Origin: Streptomyces marispadix
GTDB taxonomy: Bacteria > Actinomycetota > Actinomycetes > Streptomycetales > Streptomycetaceae
Direction of reading: 5' to 3'
Length of the DNA: 64,000 nucleotides
Assembly: GCF_022524345.1 (NCBI RefSeq)
Contig: NZ_JAKWJU010000002.1
Coordinates: forward strand, 1,736,001 to 1,800,000
Position numbers and translations under genes: made by a program. Positions 25,371 through 35,628 of this stretch are shown here, piece by piece; position 1 is the first letter of the stretch, and each line of letters begins with the position of its first letter. Below the pieces are notes generated by a model. The model saw only the letters and a program-made list of their open reading frames with translations. It did no database searches and was not told the DNA's origin.

Positions 25371-26402
25371 TCATCGCCTGGGCTGGGAGTCGAGGACCTG
25401 CTGAAGCGCCTCGAACTCCTCCACGCACTTGCCGGAGCCCAGCGCCACGGAGTCCAGCGGATCCTCGGCGATGTGGATCGGCATGCCCGTCTCGCTGCGC
25501 AGCCGCTCGTCCAGGCCGCGCAGCAGGGCCCCGCCGCCGGTGAGGACGATGCCGCGGTCCATGACGTCGCCGGACAGCTCGGGCGGGCACTTGTCGAGCG
25601 TGGTCTTCACGGCGTCGACGATCGCGTTGACCGGCTCCTCCATGGCCCGGCGGACCTCGGCGGCCGAGATGACGACCGTCTTGGGGAGGCCGCTGACGAG
25701 GTCACGTCCTCGGATCTCGGTGTGCTCGTCCTTGTCGAGGGAGTGCGCGGAACCGATCGTGATCTTGATGCTCTCGGCGGTGCGCTCGCCGAGGAGCAGG
25801 CTGTACTCCTTCTTGATGTGCTGGATGATGGCGTTGTCCAGCTCGTCGCCGGCGACGCGGATCGACTGCGCCGTGACGATTCCGCCGAGGGAGATCACGG
25901 CGACCTCGGTGGTGCCGCCGCCGATGTCGACGACCATGTTGCCGGTGGCCTCGTGCACGGGGAGACCGGAGCCGATCGCCGCGGCCATGGGCTCCTCGAT
26001 GATGTGCACCTGGCGGGCGCCGGCCTGGGTCGAGGCCTCGATCACGGCACGGCGCTCGACACCGGTGATGCCCGAGGGAACGCAGATGACCACGCGCGGA
26101 CGAGCGAGATAACGTCGCTTGTGGATCTTGAGGATGAAGTAGCGGAGCATCCGCTCTGTGATTTCGAAGTCGGCGATCACGCCGTCCTTCAGCGGACGCA
26201 CGGCCACGATGTTGCCCGGGGTGCGGCCGATCATCTTCTTCGCCTCGGCGCCTACAGCCAGGATGCCCCCGGTGTTGGTGTTGATGGCGACGACCGACGG
26301 CTCGTTGAGGACGATCCCGCGACCCCTGACGTACACCAGCGTGTTGGCGGTCCCGAGGTCGACAGCCATATCACGGCCGATGAACGACATGTTGTTCGCC
26401 AT
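25371..26402 (-). CDS. mreB: Rod-shape-determining protein MreB (bacterial actin)
   Basis: 343 residues from the ATG at 26402 ([20 protein letters not shown]), the usual Streptomyces start; an upstream in-frame extension to 26537 looks non-coding. Actin-fold nucleotide motifs are present: [15 protein letters not shown] (phosphate 1), [15 protein letters not shown] (phosphate 2) and [15 protein letters not shown] (adenosine). [14 protein letters not shown] is the family signature. MreB filaments direct wall synthesis; in Streptomyces MreB acts mainly in aerial hyphae and spore wall rather than tip growth. It is the first gene of mreB-C-D-PBP2-rodA; the 253-bp upstream gap probably holds the promoter. 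Confidence 0.98.
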   Translation of the reverse strand: MANNMSFIGRDMAVDLGTANTLVYVRGRGIVLNEPSVVAINTNTGGILAVGAEAKKMIGRTPGNIVAVRPLKDGVIADFEITERMLRYFILKIHKRRYLARPRVVICVPSGITGVERRAVIEASTQAGARQVHIIEEPMAAAIGSGLPVHEATGNMVVDIGGGTTEVAVISLGGIVTAQSIRVAGDELDNAIIQHIKKEYSLLLGERTAESIKITIGSAHSLDKDEHTEIRGRDLVSGLPKTVVISAAEVRRAMEEPVNAIVDAVKTTLDKCPPELSGDVMDRGIVLTGGGALLRGLDERLRSETGMPIHIAEDPLDSVALGSGKCVEEFEALQQVLDSQPRR

Positions 26403-26655
26403 AGGATGCGTCTGGCCTTCCAACTGGAGCGGTGTGTTCGGGAGGACGGCAGGAGAGGTGGTCCGCGCTAACGCTGTGGAGACGCGAGGTTCCATCGTAG
26501 ACGCGGACTCGAACACGTAGCGAGGGTGTCCCGCCATTGTCGGCGCAACAGCCGTCGTCCCTGTAATCAGTGACGTCGTGTCGGGGTGATGCGTTCCCCC
26601 GAACTCGGTCGCATATGCCGAGGGGCGGCCGGAAATTGTGGGTCGCCCCAGGTCA

Positions 26656-27105
26656 TCAAGGCCCTGACGACTGATGACGCGTCAGCGGCGCGTCATCCGA
26701 AGTCGGGGAAAAAATCTTCAACTCACGTTCCGCCGACTCCGCCGAGTCCGAAGCGTGAATCAGGTTTTCCCGCACAACCGTGCCGAAGTCCCCCCGAATG
26801 GAGCCCGGTGCGGCTGCAATCGGGTCCGTGGGGCCCGCGAGTGCCCGTACGCCCTCGATGACGCGCTCGCCCTCGACGACCATCGCCACTGACGGGCCGG
26901 ACGCCATGAACTCCATCAGCGGCTCGTAGAAGGGCTTTCCGACGTGCTCCGCGTAGTGCTGCTCGAGCGTCGAGCGGTCCAGCGTGCGCAACTCCATTGC
27001 TTTCACTGCCCAGTCCGCCTTGCTCTCGATGCGGCGGGTGATCTCACCGATCAGGCCGCGGCGTACGGCGTCGGGCTTCAGCAGTACCAGGGTGCGCTCG
27101 CTCAT
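26656..27105 (-). CDS. ndk: Nucleoside diphosphate kinase
   Basis: 149 residues from the ATG at 27105 ([17 protein letters not shown]). The active-site histidine lies in [20 protein letters not shown] and RGDFGT are also typical. It transfers the gamma-phosphate from ATP to other NDPs through a phospho-His. The C-terminal extension [15 protein letters not shown] makes it about 12 residues longer than most actinobacterial Ndk and is not part of the fold. It is separated from DUF4233-folC by 118 bp. Confidence 0.97.
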   Translation of the reverse strand: MSERTLVLLKPDAVRRGLIGEITRRIESKADWAVKAMELRTLDRSTLEQHYAEHVGKPFYEPLMEFMASGPSVAMVVEGERVIEGVRALAGPTDPIAAAPGSIRGDFGTVVRENLIHASDSAESAERELKIFSPTSDDAPLTRHQSSGP

Positions 27106-27223
27106 GGTGGGGGCTCCTCGGGGATGGATGTATCGCGGCACCGGACACACGTCATGGACGTTCCGGTTCCGGATGTGGCCGGTTAAGGATGCCCAGAGGC
27201 TACACGTGCGCGAGCGCTCATGG

Positions 27224-27574
27224 TCACGCAGTGTCAGGCTCGGTCTCCAGGCGGGCACGCTCGGCCTTCGCCGCGTCCACCTTCCGTCCGAAGTGGACGG
27301 ACGCCCACCACAGCCCGGTGAAGCACACACCCAGGAAGTACATGGCAGGGACGACCAACCCCGAGGCGACGAGCGCCAGTTGGAGGGCCCAGCCCAGCGT
27401 GACGCCGCCCTTGTGGGAGAGCGCGCCGCACAGCAGCACGCAGAGCGCCATCGCCACGCCGCAGACCGTCCACACGGTGCCGGCGGGCAGTCCGCTCGTA
27501 CGCATCGCGACGAGACCGGCGAAGCCGATGACGAAGAACTCACCGATCAGCGTGCTCGCGCAGAGAGTGCGCAC
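27224..27574 (-). CDS. DUF4233 membrane protein
   Basis: 116 residues from a GTG at 27574 that shares its last base with the folC stop (TAGTG), so the two are translationally coupled. Four hydrophobic stretches are visible: ASTLIGEFFVIGFAGLVAM, GTVWTVCGVAMALCVLLCG, GWALQLALVASGLVVPAMYF and LGVCFTGLWWASVHFG. The acidic tail KAERARLETEPDTA is cytoplasmic. DUF4233 is found next to folC across actinobacteria and has no known function. Confidence 0.88.
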   Translation of the reverse strand: MRTLCASTLIGEFFVIGFAGLVAMRTSGLPAGTVWTVCGVAMALCVLLCGALSHKGGVTLGWALQLALVASGLVVPAMYFLGVCFTGLWWASVHFGRKVDAAKAERARLETEPDTA

Positions 27575-29130
27575 TACCGCTCCCTTCCGAGCAGCAGCCG
27601 GGCCTCCCCGGCGGTGAAGACGGAGCCGGTGACCAGGACGCCCGCGCCCGCGTACTCGCCCTCCTCCTCGGCGAGCGTGATCGCCTCCTCCAGCGCGCTG
27701 TCGAGTCGCGGCTCCACCTGGACGCGGTCCTCGCCGAAGACCTCGACGGCGACGGCGGCGAGGTCGTCGACGTCCATGGCGCGGGTCGTGGAGTTACGCG
27801 TGAGCACCACTTCCGCGAAGATCGGCTCGAAGGCTTCGAGCAGGCCCCGTACGTCCTTGTCCCTGCTGGGTCCCACGACACCCACGAGCCGGCTGAAGCC
27901 GAACGCCTCGCCCACGGCCTCGGCCGTGGCACGGGCGCCCGCCGGGTTGTGCGCCGCGTCGAGCAGCACCGTGGGGCTGGTACGCATGAGTTCGAGCCGG
28001 CCAGGGGACGACACGGACGCGAAGGCCTGGCGTACCACGTCGGCGTCGAGAGTGCGGCCCTTGTCCGTCTCACGGGTGCCGATGCCGAAGAACGCCTCGA
28101 CGGCGGCGAGCGCGCAGGCCGCGTTGTGCGCCATGTGCGCCCCGTGCATCGGGAGGAAGATCTCCGGGTATTCGCCGTCCAGGCCGCGCAGCGTGAGCAA
28201 CTGCCCGCCGACGGCGACCTCCCGTGAGACCACGCCGAACTCCAGACCCTCGCGGGCGACGGTGGCGTCCAGCTCGGCGGCCCGCTTCAGCACGACGGAC
28301 GCGGCCTCGACGGGCTGCTGGGCGAGGACGACGGTGGCGTCCTTCTTCACGATCCCGGACTTCTCCCCGGCGATCTTCTCCGGGGTGTCACCGAGGCGGG
28401 CGACGTGGTCCAGCGAGATGGGCGTGACGACGGAGACTCCGGCGTCGATGACGTTGGTGGCGTCCCAGCTTCCGCCCATGCCGACCTCGATCACGGCGAC
28501 GTCGACGGGGGCGTCGGCGAAGGCCGCGTAGGCCATGCCCGTGAGCATCTCGAAGAACGACAGGCGGTGCGGCTGCTGTGCGTCGACCATCTCCGCGAAC
28601 GGCCTGACGTCCTCGTACGCCTCGATGAAGCGCTCCGCGCTGACGGGTGCGCCGTCGATGCTGATGCGTTCGGTGAACGACTGGACGTGCGGCGAGGTGT
28701 AGCGGCCGGTGCGCAGCTCGAAGGCGCTCAGCAGGGCCTCGATCATGCGGGCGGTGCTGGTCTTGCCGTTGGTGCCGGTGATGTGGATCGACGGGTAGGC
28801 GCGCTGCGGTTCGCCCATCACGTCCATCAGGGCCCTGATGCGGTCCAGCGAGGGGTCGAGCCTCGTCTCGGGCCAGCGGCCCATCAGCTCCGCCTCCACC
28901 TCCCGCAGGGCGCGGTCGGTCTCCGGGTCCTCGGGGCGTGCCGGTACGACGTCGGCCTGAGGGGGGCCCGCCTGCGCGCGGAGGGTGCGGCTGCCCGCCT
29001 CGATGACGGCGAGATCCGGGTCGCGGTCGGTCTCCGCGCCGACGATCTCCTCGAACTCGGAGGGGGTGGGCGCGGTGCCGCCGTCGTCGTCGCCGGGGCC
29101 GTGGTCGGGGGGCTGGGGCTGGTCACTCAC
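27574..29130 (-). CDS. folC: Bifunctional folylpolyglutamate/dihydrofolate synthase
   Basis: 518 residues from a GTG at 29130 (MSDQPQPPDHGPGDDDGG). After a ~90-residue disordered acidic extension, the Mur-ligase-like domain has the P-loop ITGTNGKTSTARM (~130), the TSPHVQSFTERI folate loop, IEVGMGGSWDATNVID and LDAAHNPAGA in the C-terminal domain. It adds glutamate to dihydropteroate and to folates. The N-terminal extension is common in Streptomyces FolC and poorly conserved. The 233-bp gap to valS contains only an imperfect hairpin. Confidence 0.95.
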   Translation of the reverse strand: MSDQPQPPDHGPGDDDGGTAPTPSEFEEIVGAETDRDPDLAVIEAGSRTLRAQAGPPQADVVPARPEDPETDRALREVEAELMGRWPETRLDPSLDRIRALMDVMGEPQRAYPSIHITGTNGKTSTARMIEALLSAFELRTGRYTSPHVQSFTERISIDGAPVSAERFIEAYEDVRPFAEMVDAQQPHRLSFFEMLTGMAYAAFADAPVDVAVIEVGMGGSWDATNVIDAGVSVVTPISLDHVARLGDTPEKIAGEKSGIVKKDATVVLAQQPVEAASVVLKRAAELDATVAREGLEFGVVSREVAVGGQLLTLRGLDGEYPEIFLPMHGAHMAHNAACALAAVEAFFGIGTRETDKGRTLDADVVRQAFASVSSPGRLELMRTSPTVLLDAAHNPAGARATAEAVGEAFGFSRLVGVVGPSRDKDVRGLLEAFEPIFAEVVLTRNSTTRAMDVDDLAAVAVEVFGEDRVQVEPRLDSALEEAITLAEEEGEYAGAGVLVTGSVFTAGEARLLLGRER

Positions 29131-29304
29131 GGCGCCAAGTCTACGTAGGGCGGCTCCGCAGCCTTCAGCCGCCGGGGGCGGGGGCGTAGCGGCGTGGCTA
29201 CGGGACCCCGGTCGTACGCGGGTCTGCGCCGTACGCCCGCGAGGTTCGGGGCACGCTGCGGGAGAGGGCGCCCCCCGGCTCGCACACCGGAGCCGCACGA
29301 AACC

Positions 29305-29339
29305 GGGCCCGGGCGCCAAGTCGTCGGCGTCCGGGGCCC
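29305..29339 (-). terminator. Imperfect hairpin after valS
   Basis: GGGCCCGGGCGCC (29305-29317) faces GGCGTCCGGGGCCC (29326-29339) with one bulge and an 8-nt loop, starting 25 bp after the valS stop codon. Confidence 0.5.
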
Positions 29340-29363
29340 TTTGGAGGACCGTGGGACCCTCGC

Positions 29364-32006
29364 CTACGCCTGCGGCAGGCGCGTCAACTGCTGCTGGAGG
29401 CGTTCGATGTCGGCCTCCGCCGCCGCGCGGCGTTCGCGGATCTTCGCGACCACATGATCGGGGGCCTTGGCCAGGAAGCCCTCGTTCTCCAGTTTCGCCG
29501 TCGTCTGGCGCAGCTCCTTCTCGGCGGCCCCCAGGTCCTTCGTCAGCCGCTTGCGCTCGGCGTCGACGTCGATGACTCCGGAGAGGTCCAGCTCGACCGT
29601 GCCGCCCGTGACGGGCAGCGACGCCGTGGCATGGAAGCCCTCGCCCTCCGGCTGTAGCCGCAGGAGCTGGCGGATGGCGTCCTCGTGCGCCGCGAGCGGG
29701 GAGCCGTCCAGGGTGAGCCGGGCCGGGACGCGCTGGCCTGGTTGCAGGCCCTGGTCGGCGCGGAAGCGGCGGACCTCCGTCACCGCGTCCTGAAGGGTGG
29801 CGATCTCCCGTTCCGCTTCCGCGTCGCGGAAGCCGGAGTCGGTCGGCCAAGAGGTGACGACGACGGACTCGCCGCCCGTCAGCGTCGTCCACAGCGACTC
29901 GGTGACGAACGGGACCACCGGGTGCAGCAGCCGCAGCATCACGTCGAGCACCTCGCCCAGCACGCGGCGCGAGACCTCGGCGGGACGGCCGCCCGCGGCG
30001 AAGGTGGTCTTCGACAGCTCGACGTACCAGTCGAAGACCTCGTCCCACGCGAAGTGGCGGAGGGTGTCGGAGAGTTTGGCGAACTGGTAGTCGTCGTAGC
30101 AGGCGTCGGCCTCCGCGACCACGGAGTTGAGCCGGGAGAGGATCCACCGGTCGGTGGCGCCGAGTTCGGACGCGTCCGGCAGCGGGCCCTCGACGGTGGC
30201 GCCGTTCATCAGCGCGAAACGCGTGGCGTTCCAGATCTTGTTGGCGAAGTTGCGGGACGCCTTGACCCAGTCCTCGCCGATCGGCACGTCCGCCCCGGGG
30301 TTGGCGCCGCTGGTGAGGGTGAAGCGGACGGCGTCGGCACCGTAGGCGTTCATCCAGTCCAGCGGATCGACGGAGTTGGGGTTGGACTTGGACATCTTCT
30401 TGCCGTGGTCGTCACGGACCAGGCCCGTCAGCGCGATCGTGTGGAAGGGCGCCTGCCCGTCCATCGCGTAGAGGCCGAACATCATCATCCTGGCGACCCA
30501 GAAGAAGATGATGTCGTGCCCGGTCAGCAGCACGTCCGTCGGATAGAACCTCGCCAGATCCTGGGTCTGTTCGGGCCAGCCGAGGGTGGAGAAGGGCCAG
30601 AGGCCGGAGGAGAACCAGGTGTCCAGGACGTCCGGGTCCTGCGTCCAGCCCTCGCCCGTGGGCGGCTGCTCGTCCGGGCCGACGCAGCGGACCTCGCCGT
30701 CGGGCCCGTACCAGACGGGGATGCGGTGACCCCACCAGAGCTGGCGCGAGATGCACCAGTCCAGCATGTTGTCGACCCAGTCGAAGTAGCGGGCCGACAT
30801 CTCGGCGGGGTGGATACGCACACGGCCGTCGCGCACGGCGTCGCCCGCGGCCTGCGCCAGCGGCTCCACGCGAACCCACCACTGCATCGACAGCCGCGGC
30901 TCGATCGTCGTCTTGCAGCGCGAGCAGTGGCCGACGCTGTGGGTGTACGGGCGCTTCTCGGCCGTGATGCGGCCCTGTTCACGCAGGGCGGCGACGATCG
31001 TGGAGCGCGCCTCGAAGCGGTCCAGACCCTCGAAGGGGCCGTGTGCGGTGATCACGCCGCGCTCGTCCATGACCGTCAGCGCGGGCAGGTCGTGCCGCTG
31101 TCCGATCGCGAAGTCGTTGGGGTCGTGGGCGGGTGTGACCTTCACGGCGCCGGAGCCGAACTCCGGGTCCACGTGCTCGTCCGCCACGACGGGGATCGTG
31201 CGGTCCGTCAGGGGAAGCTTGATCCGGCGGCCCAGCAGATGTGCGTAGCGGCTGTCGTCCGGGTGGACCGCGACGGCGGTGTCGCCGAGCATCGTCTCGG
31301 CGCGAGTGGTCGCCACGACCAGGGAGTCCTCGCCCTCGCCGTACCGGATGGAGACCAACTCGCCGTCGTCCTCCTGGTATTCGACCTCGATGTCGGAGAT
31401 GGCGGTCAGACAGCGCGGGCACCAGTTGATGATCCGCTCGGCGCGGTAGATCAGCCCGTCGTCGTACATCTGCTTGAAGACGGTCTGGACGGCGCGGGAG
31501 AGGCCCTCGTCCATGGTGAAGCGCTCACGCGTCCAGTCGACGCCGTCGCCAAGGCGGCGCATCTGGCCGAGGATCTTGCCGCCGTACTCCTCCTTCCACT
31601 GCCAGACGCGCTCGACGAAGGCCTCGCGCCCCAAGTCCTGCCGGGACTTGCCCTCTTCGGCGAGCTGCTGCTCGACCTTGTTCTGCGTGGCGATGCCCGC
31701 GTGGTCCATGCCGGGCAGCCACAGCGACTCATAGCCCTGCATGCGCTTACGGCGGGTGAGGGCGTCCATCAGCGTGTGCTGGAAGGCATGGCCGAGGTGC
31801 AGCGAGCCCGTGACGTTCGGCGGGGGGATGACGATCGTGTACGGCTGCTTCTCGCTCTTGACGTCAGCCTCGAAGTAACCGCGGGCTACCCAGCGCTCGT
31901 ACAGCTCCTCCTCCACCTCGGCCGGTGCGTACTGCGTCGGCAGGTCTGCGGGGGCTGCTGCGTTCGGCCCTCGGGAGTCGGGGCGCTGCTGAGAGTTCTC
32001 GGTCAC
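29364..32006 (-). CDS. valS: Valyl-tRNA synthetase
   Basis: 880 residues from a GTG at 32006. Class I signatures are [16 protein letters not shown] (HIGH variant, ~residue 65) and [10 protein letters not shown] (~537). The CP1 editing domain lies between ([30 protein letters not shown]), and a CP core zinc pair NWCPRC is also seen. The C-terminal coiled-coil tRNA arm typical of ValRS is visible ([20 protein letters not shown]). It charges tRNA-Val and edits mischarged Thr. A GTG start and a 158-bp divergent gap face the Pro/Gly-rich membrane protein gene; I saw no T-box leader. Confidence 0.98.
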   Translation of the reverse strand: MTENSQQRPDSRGPNAAAPADLPTQYAPAEVEEELYERWVARGYFEADVKSEKQPYTIVIPPPNVTGSLHLGHAFQHTLMDALTRRKRMQGYESLWLPGMDHAGIATQNKVEQQLAEEGKSRQDLGREAFVERVWQWKEEYGGKILGQMRRLGDGVDWTRERFTMDEGLSRAVQTVFKQMYDDGLIYRAERIINWCPRCLTAISDIEVEYQEDDGELVSIRYGEGEDSLVVATTRAETMLGDTAVAVHPDDSRYAHLLGRRIKLPLTDRTIPVVADEHVDPEFGSGAVKVTPAHDPNDFAIGQRHDLPALTVMDERGVITAHGPFEGLDRFEARSTIVAALREQGRITAEKRPYTHSVGHCSRCKTTIEPRLSMQWWVRVEPLAQAAGDAVRDGRVRIHPAEMSARYFDWVDNMLDWCISRQLWWGHRIPVWYGPDGEVRCVGPDEQPPTGEGWTQDPDVLDTWFSSGLWPFSTLGWPEQTQDLARFYPTDVLLTGHDIIFFWVARMMMFGLYAMDGQAPFHTIALTGLVRDDHGKKMSKSNPNSVDPLDWMNAYGADAVRFTLTSGANPGADVPIGEDWVKASRNFANKIWNATRFALMNGATVEGPLPDASELGATDRWILSRLNSVVAEADACYDDYQFAKLSDTLRHFAWDEVFDWYVELSKTTFAAGGRPAEVSRRVLGEVLDVMLRLLHPVVPFVTESLWTTLTGGESVVVTSWPTDSGFRDAEAEREIATLQDAVTEVRRFRADQGLQPGQRVPARLTLDGSPLAAHEDAIRQLLRLQPEGEGFHATASLPVTGGTVELDLSGVIDVDAERKRLTKDLGAAEKELRQTTAKLENEGFLAKAPDHVVAKIRERRAAAEADIERLQQQLTRLPQA

Positions 32007-32163
32007 GACGGCAGTGTACGGGCGTCAATGTCGCAGTCTCGAATCGGTTTGGGGACCGGTGGGGCAAGCGTTCGGGACGTCCGCAAGGATGTAGGCGTAG
32101 CGCGCGAGCGCGAGCGCGACCGCGTCGTCGACGACGCACATCAAACGGAGGGGAAGCGCCGCC

Positions 32164-33135
32164 ATGAGTCAGAACCAGCCCGGACCTTACGGACAGCAGC
32201 CGCCCCCGCCGGGACCGTACGGGCAGCCGCCGCAGGGGCCGAATCCGTACGCCCAGGGGGCTCCGGGCGGTGCTCCCGGTCAGGCCGGTGCTCCCGGCTA
32301 CGGATACCCGCAGCAGCCTGGACAGCCCGGTCAGCCGGCCCAGCCCGCGTACGGCTTTCCTCAGCAGCCGGGGCAGCCGAATCCCTACGGCCAGCCCGGT
32401 CCGTACGGACAGCCCGGTCCGCCCATGCCTCCGCAGGGGGGCGGCAAGGCAGGCAAGACGGTGGCCATCGTGATCGGCTCGCTGGTGATCGTGGGCGCCG
32501 TGATCGGCGGCGTCTTCCTGTTCGGGAATGTGGGCGGCGGCGGTTCCGGCGGCGTCGGTGCCGACGGCAAGAAGTACAAGCTGACGTCCCCGCAGACGGT
32601 CGCCGGCGAGTACCAGAAGAACAGCGCGGGCACGACGAACGCGATGACGCAGTCCGAGCTTTCGGAGTTCGAGAAGGCGGGCGTCGACAACCCCAAGGAC
32701 GAGCACGGCTCGTACAAGTCGGGCACGGGCACCGCCGTGAAGCAGCTCAACTTCCAGGGCGTCTGGGGCTCCGTCGAGGACCCCGAGTCCACGGTCGACG
32801 CGGCCTTCGCGAAGATGGCCGAGGACAGCGAGGAGAACGCCGAACGCACCGGCAGGAACGCCGAACTCGTAGGCAGCCCGGAGGAGGTCTCTCCGGCGGG
32901 CCTCGACGATGAGGCCGTGATGAAGTGCCAGATCATCAAGGTCTCCCTCGGCGCCTCCACTTCGGGCACCGGTGAGCTCAAGGCGCCGCTTTGCATGTGG
33001 GCCGACAACAGCACCGTGGCGATGGTGTCGGCGCAGGACGGTGCGGCCGTCCTCACCGGCAGGAGCATGACGATCGACCAGACCGCGGAGCTGTCGAAGA
33101 AGCTGCGCGACGACGCACGGGTCGAGATCAAGTAG
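32164..33135 (+). CDS. Pro/Gly/Gln-rich single-pass membrane protein of unknown function (paralogue A)
   Basis: 323 residues from the ATG at 32164, after GGAGGGGAAG. Residues 1-95 are a proline-rich cytoplasmic tail of PYGQ/QQPGQP repeats. One helix at ~99-121 (TVAIVIGSLVIVGAVIGGVF) is followed by a Gly-rich hinge and an extracellular domain of ~190 residues. That domain shows YKLTSPQTVAGEYQKN, KQLNFQGVWGSVEDPESTVD, MKCQIIKVS and LCMWADNSTVAMVS. The two Cys (KCQ and LCMWAD) could form a disulfide. No known domain was recognised. The next gene encodes a shorter relative with the same core, so the two are probably a tandem duplication. Confidence 0.75.
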   Translation: MSQNQPGPYGQQPPPPGPYGQPPQGPNPYAQGAPGGAPGQAGAPGYGYPQQPGQPGQPAQPAYGFPQQPGQPNPYGQPGPYGQPGPPMPPQGGGKAGKTVAIVIGSLVIVGAVIGGVFLFGNVGGGGSGGVGADGKKYKLTSPQTVAGEYQKNSAGTTNAMTQSELSEFEKAGVDNPKDEHGSYKSGTGTAVKQLNFQGVWGSVEDPESTVDAAFAKMAEDSEENAERTGRNAELVGSPEEVSPAGLDDEAVMKCQIIKVSLGASTSGTGELKAPLCMWADNSTVAMVSAQDGAAVLTGRSMTIDQTAELSKKLRDDARVEIK

Positions 33136-33206
33136 CCGACGGGGGCAACGGATTCGGGGCCCGGTCCGTCCGATGCGCGGCGCACGCAGGCCGCGCAGGC
33201 CGCGCC

Positions 33207-33237
33207 GCGCAGGCGCATCGCTCAGGTGCGCCTGCGC
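33207..33237 (+). terminator. Hairpin between the two paralogous membrane-protein genes
   Basis: GCGCAGGCGCA (33207-33217) and TGCGCCTGCGC (33227-33237) form a perfect 11-bp stem with a 9-nt loop in a GCGCAGGCC-rich stretch. It could terminate paralogue A or process a shared transcript. Confidence 0.5.
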
Positions 33238-33285
33238 AGTGCGTACGGATGCCGGGCCCGTCGTTCGACGGAGGAGACACAAGCG

Positions 33286-33996
33286 ATGAGTGACAGTCAG
33301 CCGGGCGGCATACCGGCCGCCGCGCAGGACACCGGCGGGACCGGCGGCTCCAGCGGCACGGGGGGCTCCGGCAGCTCCGGCTCCGGCTCCGGCAAGCGTG
33401 GCCGCAACGCGGCGATGGCCGGCGGCGCGCTGGTCGTCGTAGCGGCCCTGGTAGGCGGCTACTTCCTCTTCGGCGGCACCGACGCCCCCCGGCACAGGCT
33501 GACGACGCCGAAGACCCTCGCGGGCGAGTACCAGCGCGACGGCAAGGGCGAGAAGGGCGACGGCGATGCCTTCGACAACAAGAAGGTGCCCGGCATGACG
33601 AGCAACGCGGACGTCAGCGCCGAGTACAAGGCCGGTGCCACCAAGAAGCTCCAACTCGGCGGCGCCTACGGCTCGGTGACCGATCCGCGCAAGGCCGTCG
33701 ACTGGGTCTTCGAGCAGACGGGCAAGTCGCTGAAGACGGAGACGGGCGCCAGGGCCGAGGGGCGGCTGCGGAAGTTCTCCCCGTCCGCCTTCGACGGGGA
33801 CGTACTCAAGTGCCAGGAGTACAAGATCTCCAACATGAGCCTGGCGATGTGCGGTTGGGCCGACTCCAGCACCGTCGGCACCGTCTCGTCGATGATCCTC
33901 ACCAGCGACGGCACATCGACGAAGCCGGTGGATCTGAAGTCGACCGCCGAACTCGCCGCGAAGGTACGCAAGGACGCCCTCGTCACGGCGGACTGA
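33286..33996 (+). CDS. Single-pass membrane protein of unknown function (paralogue B)
   Basis: 236 residues from the ATG at 33286, preceded by GGAGGAGA. It begins with a Gly/Ser-rich cytoplasmic segment, one helix at ~42-62 (AAMAGGALVVVAALVGGYFL), then an external domain. The domain aligns by eye with paralogue A: HRLTTPKTLAGEYQRD, KKLQLGGAYGSVTDPRKAVD, LKCQEYKISNMSLAMCGWAD and SSTVGTVSSMI. Both Cys are kept. Function is unknown. The conserved 'W/Y-GS-V-x-D-P' and 'C-x-WAD-x-STV' signatures may define a small actinobacterial family. Confidence 0.75.
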   Translation: MSDSQPGGIPAAAQDTGGTGGSSGTGGSGSSGSGSGKRGRNAAMAGGALVVVAALVGGYFLFGGTDAPRHRLTTPKTLAGEYQRDGKGEKGDGDAFDNKKVPGMTSNADVSAEYKAGATKKLQLGGAYGSVTDPRKAVDWVFEQTGKSLKTETGARAEGRLRKFSPSAFDGDVLKCQEYKISNMSLAMCGWADSSTVGTVSSMILTSDGTSTKPVDLKSTAELAAKVRKDALVTAD

Positions 33997-34069
33997 ACGC
34001 GGGACGGCCCGAGGCCGCCGTAGCCCGGCACACGCTCCGGTGACGAGCGCAGCCAGGAGGAAGGCCATG

Positions 34070-34114
34070 CGAAGGGGGCGCCAGGCCGGTCAACTCGGCC
34101 TGGCGCCCCCTTCG
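34070..34114. terminator. Strong bidirectional hairpin between paralogue B and clpX
   Basis: CGAAGGGGGCGCCAGGCC (34070-34087) pairs perfectly with GGCCTGGCGCCCCCTTCG (34097-34114), an 18-bp stem with a 9-nt loop. It lies between the convergent genes. Confidence 0.9.
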
Positions 34115-34178
34115 TCGTGCCGTACGGATACGGGCCGCCGTCGGTCTCCCGCAGACTCCGGCTCAGTCCCTCGGCCCG

Positions 34179-35465
34179 TCAGGCGCTCTTCTCGTGCCGC
34201 TCCTGCTCGTTGCCGCGCGAGCGGGGAACGAGCGTCGGGTTCACATTCGAGTGGACGACCTCTTCCGTGATGACGACACGCTCCACGTCCTTGCGTGAGG
34301 GCACCTCGTACATCACCGACATCAGGACCTCTTCCATGATGGCGCGCAGCCCGCGGGCACCGGTGCCACGCAGGATCGCCTGATCGGCGATCGCCTCCAG
34401 CGCGGGGCGGTCGAAGTCCAGCTCCACGCCGTCGAGTTCGAAGAGCCGCTGATACTGCTTGACGAGGGCGTTACGCGGCTCCATCAGGATCTGGAGCAGC
34501 GCCTCACGGTCGAGGTTGTGCACGCTCGTCATCACCGGCAGACGTCCGATGAACTCCGGGATCATCCCGAACTTCACCAGGTCCTCCGGCATGACGTCCT
34601 CGAACTGGTTGCTGTCCTCGATCTCCCGCTTGGAGCGGATGGTCGCGCCGAAGCCGATGCCCTTCGCGCCCGCACGCGCCTCGATGATCTTCTCCAGTCC
34701 GGCGAAGGCGCCGCCCACGATGAACAGCACGTTCGTCGTGTCGATCTGGATGAACTCCTGGTGCGGGTGCTTGCGTCCGCCCTGCGGCGGCACCGAGGCG
34801 GTCGTGCCCTCCAGGATCTTCAACAGGGCCTGCTGGACGCCCTCTCCGGAGACGTCACGTGTGATCGAAGGGTTCTCGCTCTTACGGGCGACCTTGTCGA
34901 TCTCGTCGATGTAGATGATGCCGGTCTCGGCCTTCTTGACGTCGTAGTCCGCGGCCTGGATCAGCTTCAGCAGGATGTTCTCGACGTCCTCGCCCACATA
35001 CCCGGCCTCCGTCAGCGCCGTGGCGTCCGCGATGGCGAAGGGGACGTTGAGCATGCGGGCCAGGGTCTGCGCGAGCAGCGTCTTGCCGGAGCCGGTGGGC
35101 CCCAGCAGCAGGATGTTGGACTTCGCCAGCTCGATGCCGTCGTCCCGGCCCTGCGGCCCGCCGTTCTCACCGGCCTGGACCCGTTTGTAGTGGTTGTAGA
35201 CCGCCACCGAGAGGGCCTTCTTCGCGGCCTCCTGGCCGACGACGTACCCCTCAAGGAACTCGGAGATCTCACGAGGCTTGGGCAGCTCGTCCCAGCGCAC
35301 CTCGGAGGACTCCGCCAGCTCCTCCTCGATGATCTCGTTGCACAGGTCGATGCACTCGTCGCAGATGTACACCCCTGGCCCTGCGATCAGCTTCTTCACT
35401 TGCTTCTGGCTCTTCCCGCAGAACGAGCACTTGAGCAGATCGCCGCCATCACCGATGCGTGCCAC
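34179..35465 (-). CDS. clpX: ClpX, ATP-dependent unfoldase subunit of Clp protease
   Basis: 428 residues from a GTG at 35465 ([16 protein letters not shown]), with AGGGGAAG six bases upstream; a longer in-frame ATG at 35498 lacks family support. The N-terminal zinc-binding domain has CSFC and CDEC. The AAA+ module has Walker [14 protein letters not shown] (~residue 122), Walker [12 protein letters not shown] (~185) and sensor-2 [25 protein letters not shown] follows the ClpP-contact IGF-loop region. It unfolds substrates and feeds them to ClpP1/P2, encoded upstream; 163 bp separate it from clpP2. Confidence 0.97.
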   Translation of the reverse strand: MARIGDGGDLLKCSFCGKSQKQVKKLIAGPGVYICDECIDLCNEIIEEELAESSEVRWDELPKPREISEFLEGYVVGQEAAKKALSVAVYNHYKRVQAGENGGPQGRDDGIELAKSNILLLGPTGSGKTLLAQTLARMLNVPFAIADATALTEAGYVGEDVENILLKLIQAADYDVKKAETGIIYIDEIDKVARKSENPSITRDVSGEGVQQALLKILEGTTASVPPQGGRKHPHQEFIQIDTTNVLFIVGGAFAGLEKIIEARAGAKGIGFGATIRSKREIEDSNQFEDVMPEDLVKFGMIPEFIGRLPVMTSVHNLDREALLQILMEPRNALVKQYQRLFELDGVELDFDRPALEAIADQAILRGTGARGLRAIMEEVLMSVMYEVPSRKDVERVVITEEVVHSNVNPTLVPRSRGNEQERHEKSA

Positions 35466-35628
35466 GAGGTGCTTCCCCTTCGCCTGGGACCGGTCCATCA
35501 GCCGTCGGACCGAGGTACGTGCTCTGACGACGGTACCCTGCCGAGCCGTCGAATTGGGCCCCCCTTGGGACGACTCCGTAGAGGCGTGCCAAGGGGGAAC
35601 GGGACGTGCGCCGTCCGGGCGGCAGGGG

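Noticed and set aside
26403..26655. Additional gene between mreB and ndk
   Set aside because: Only short frames with no ribosome binding site. The stretch more probably holds the mreB promoter and the untranslated upstream extension of its frame.
29131..30147. Longer N-terminus for FolC overlapping valS
   Set aside because: The extra ~340 residues are an out-of-frame reading of valS. A GTG at 29130 gives a normal Streptomyces FolC.
32007..32163. T-box riboswitch before valS
   Set aside because: The gap is only 157 bp to the divergent gene. I find no specifier-loop or T-box-like sequence and no terminator hairpin.
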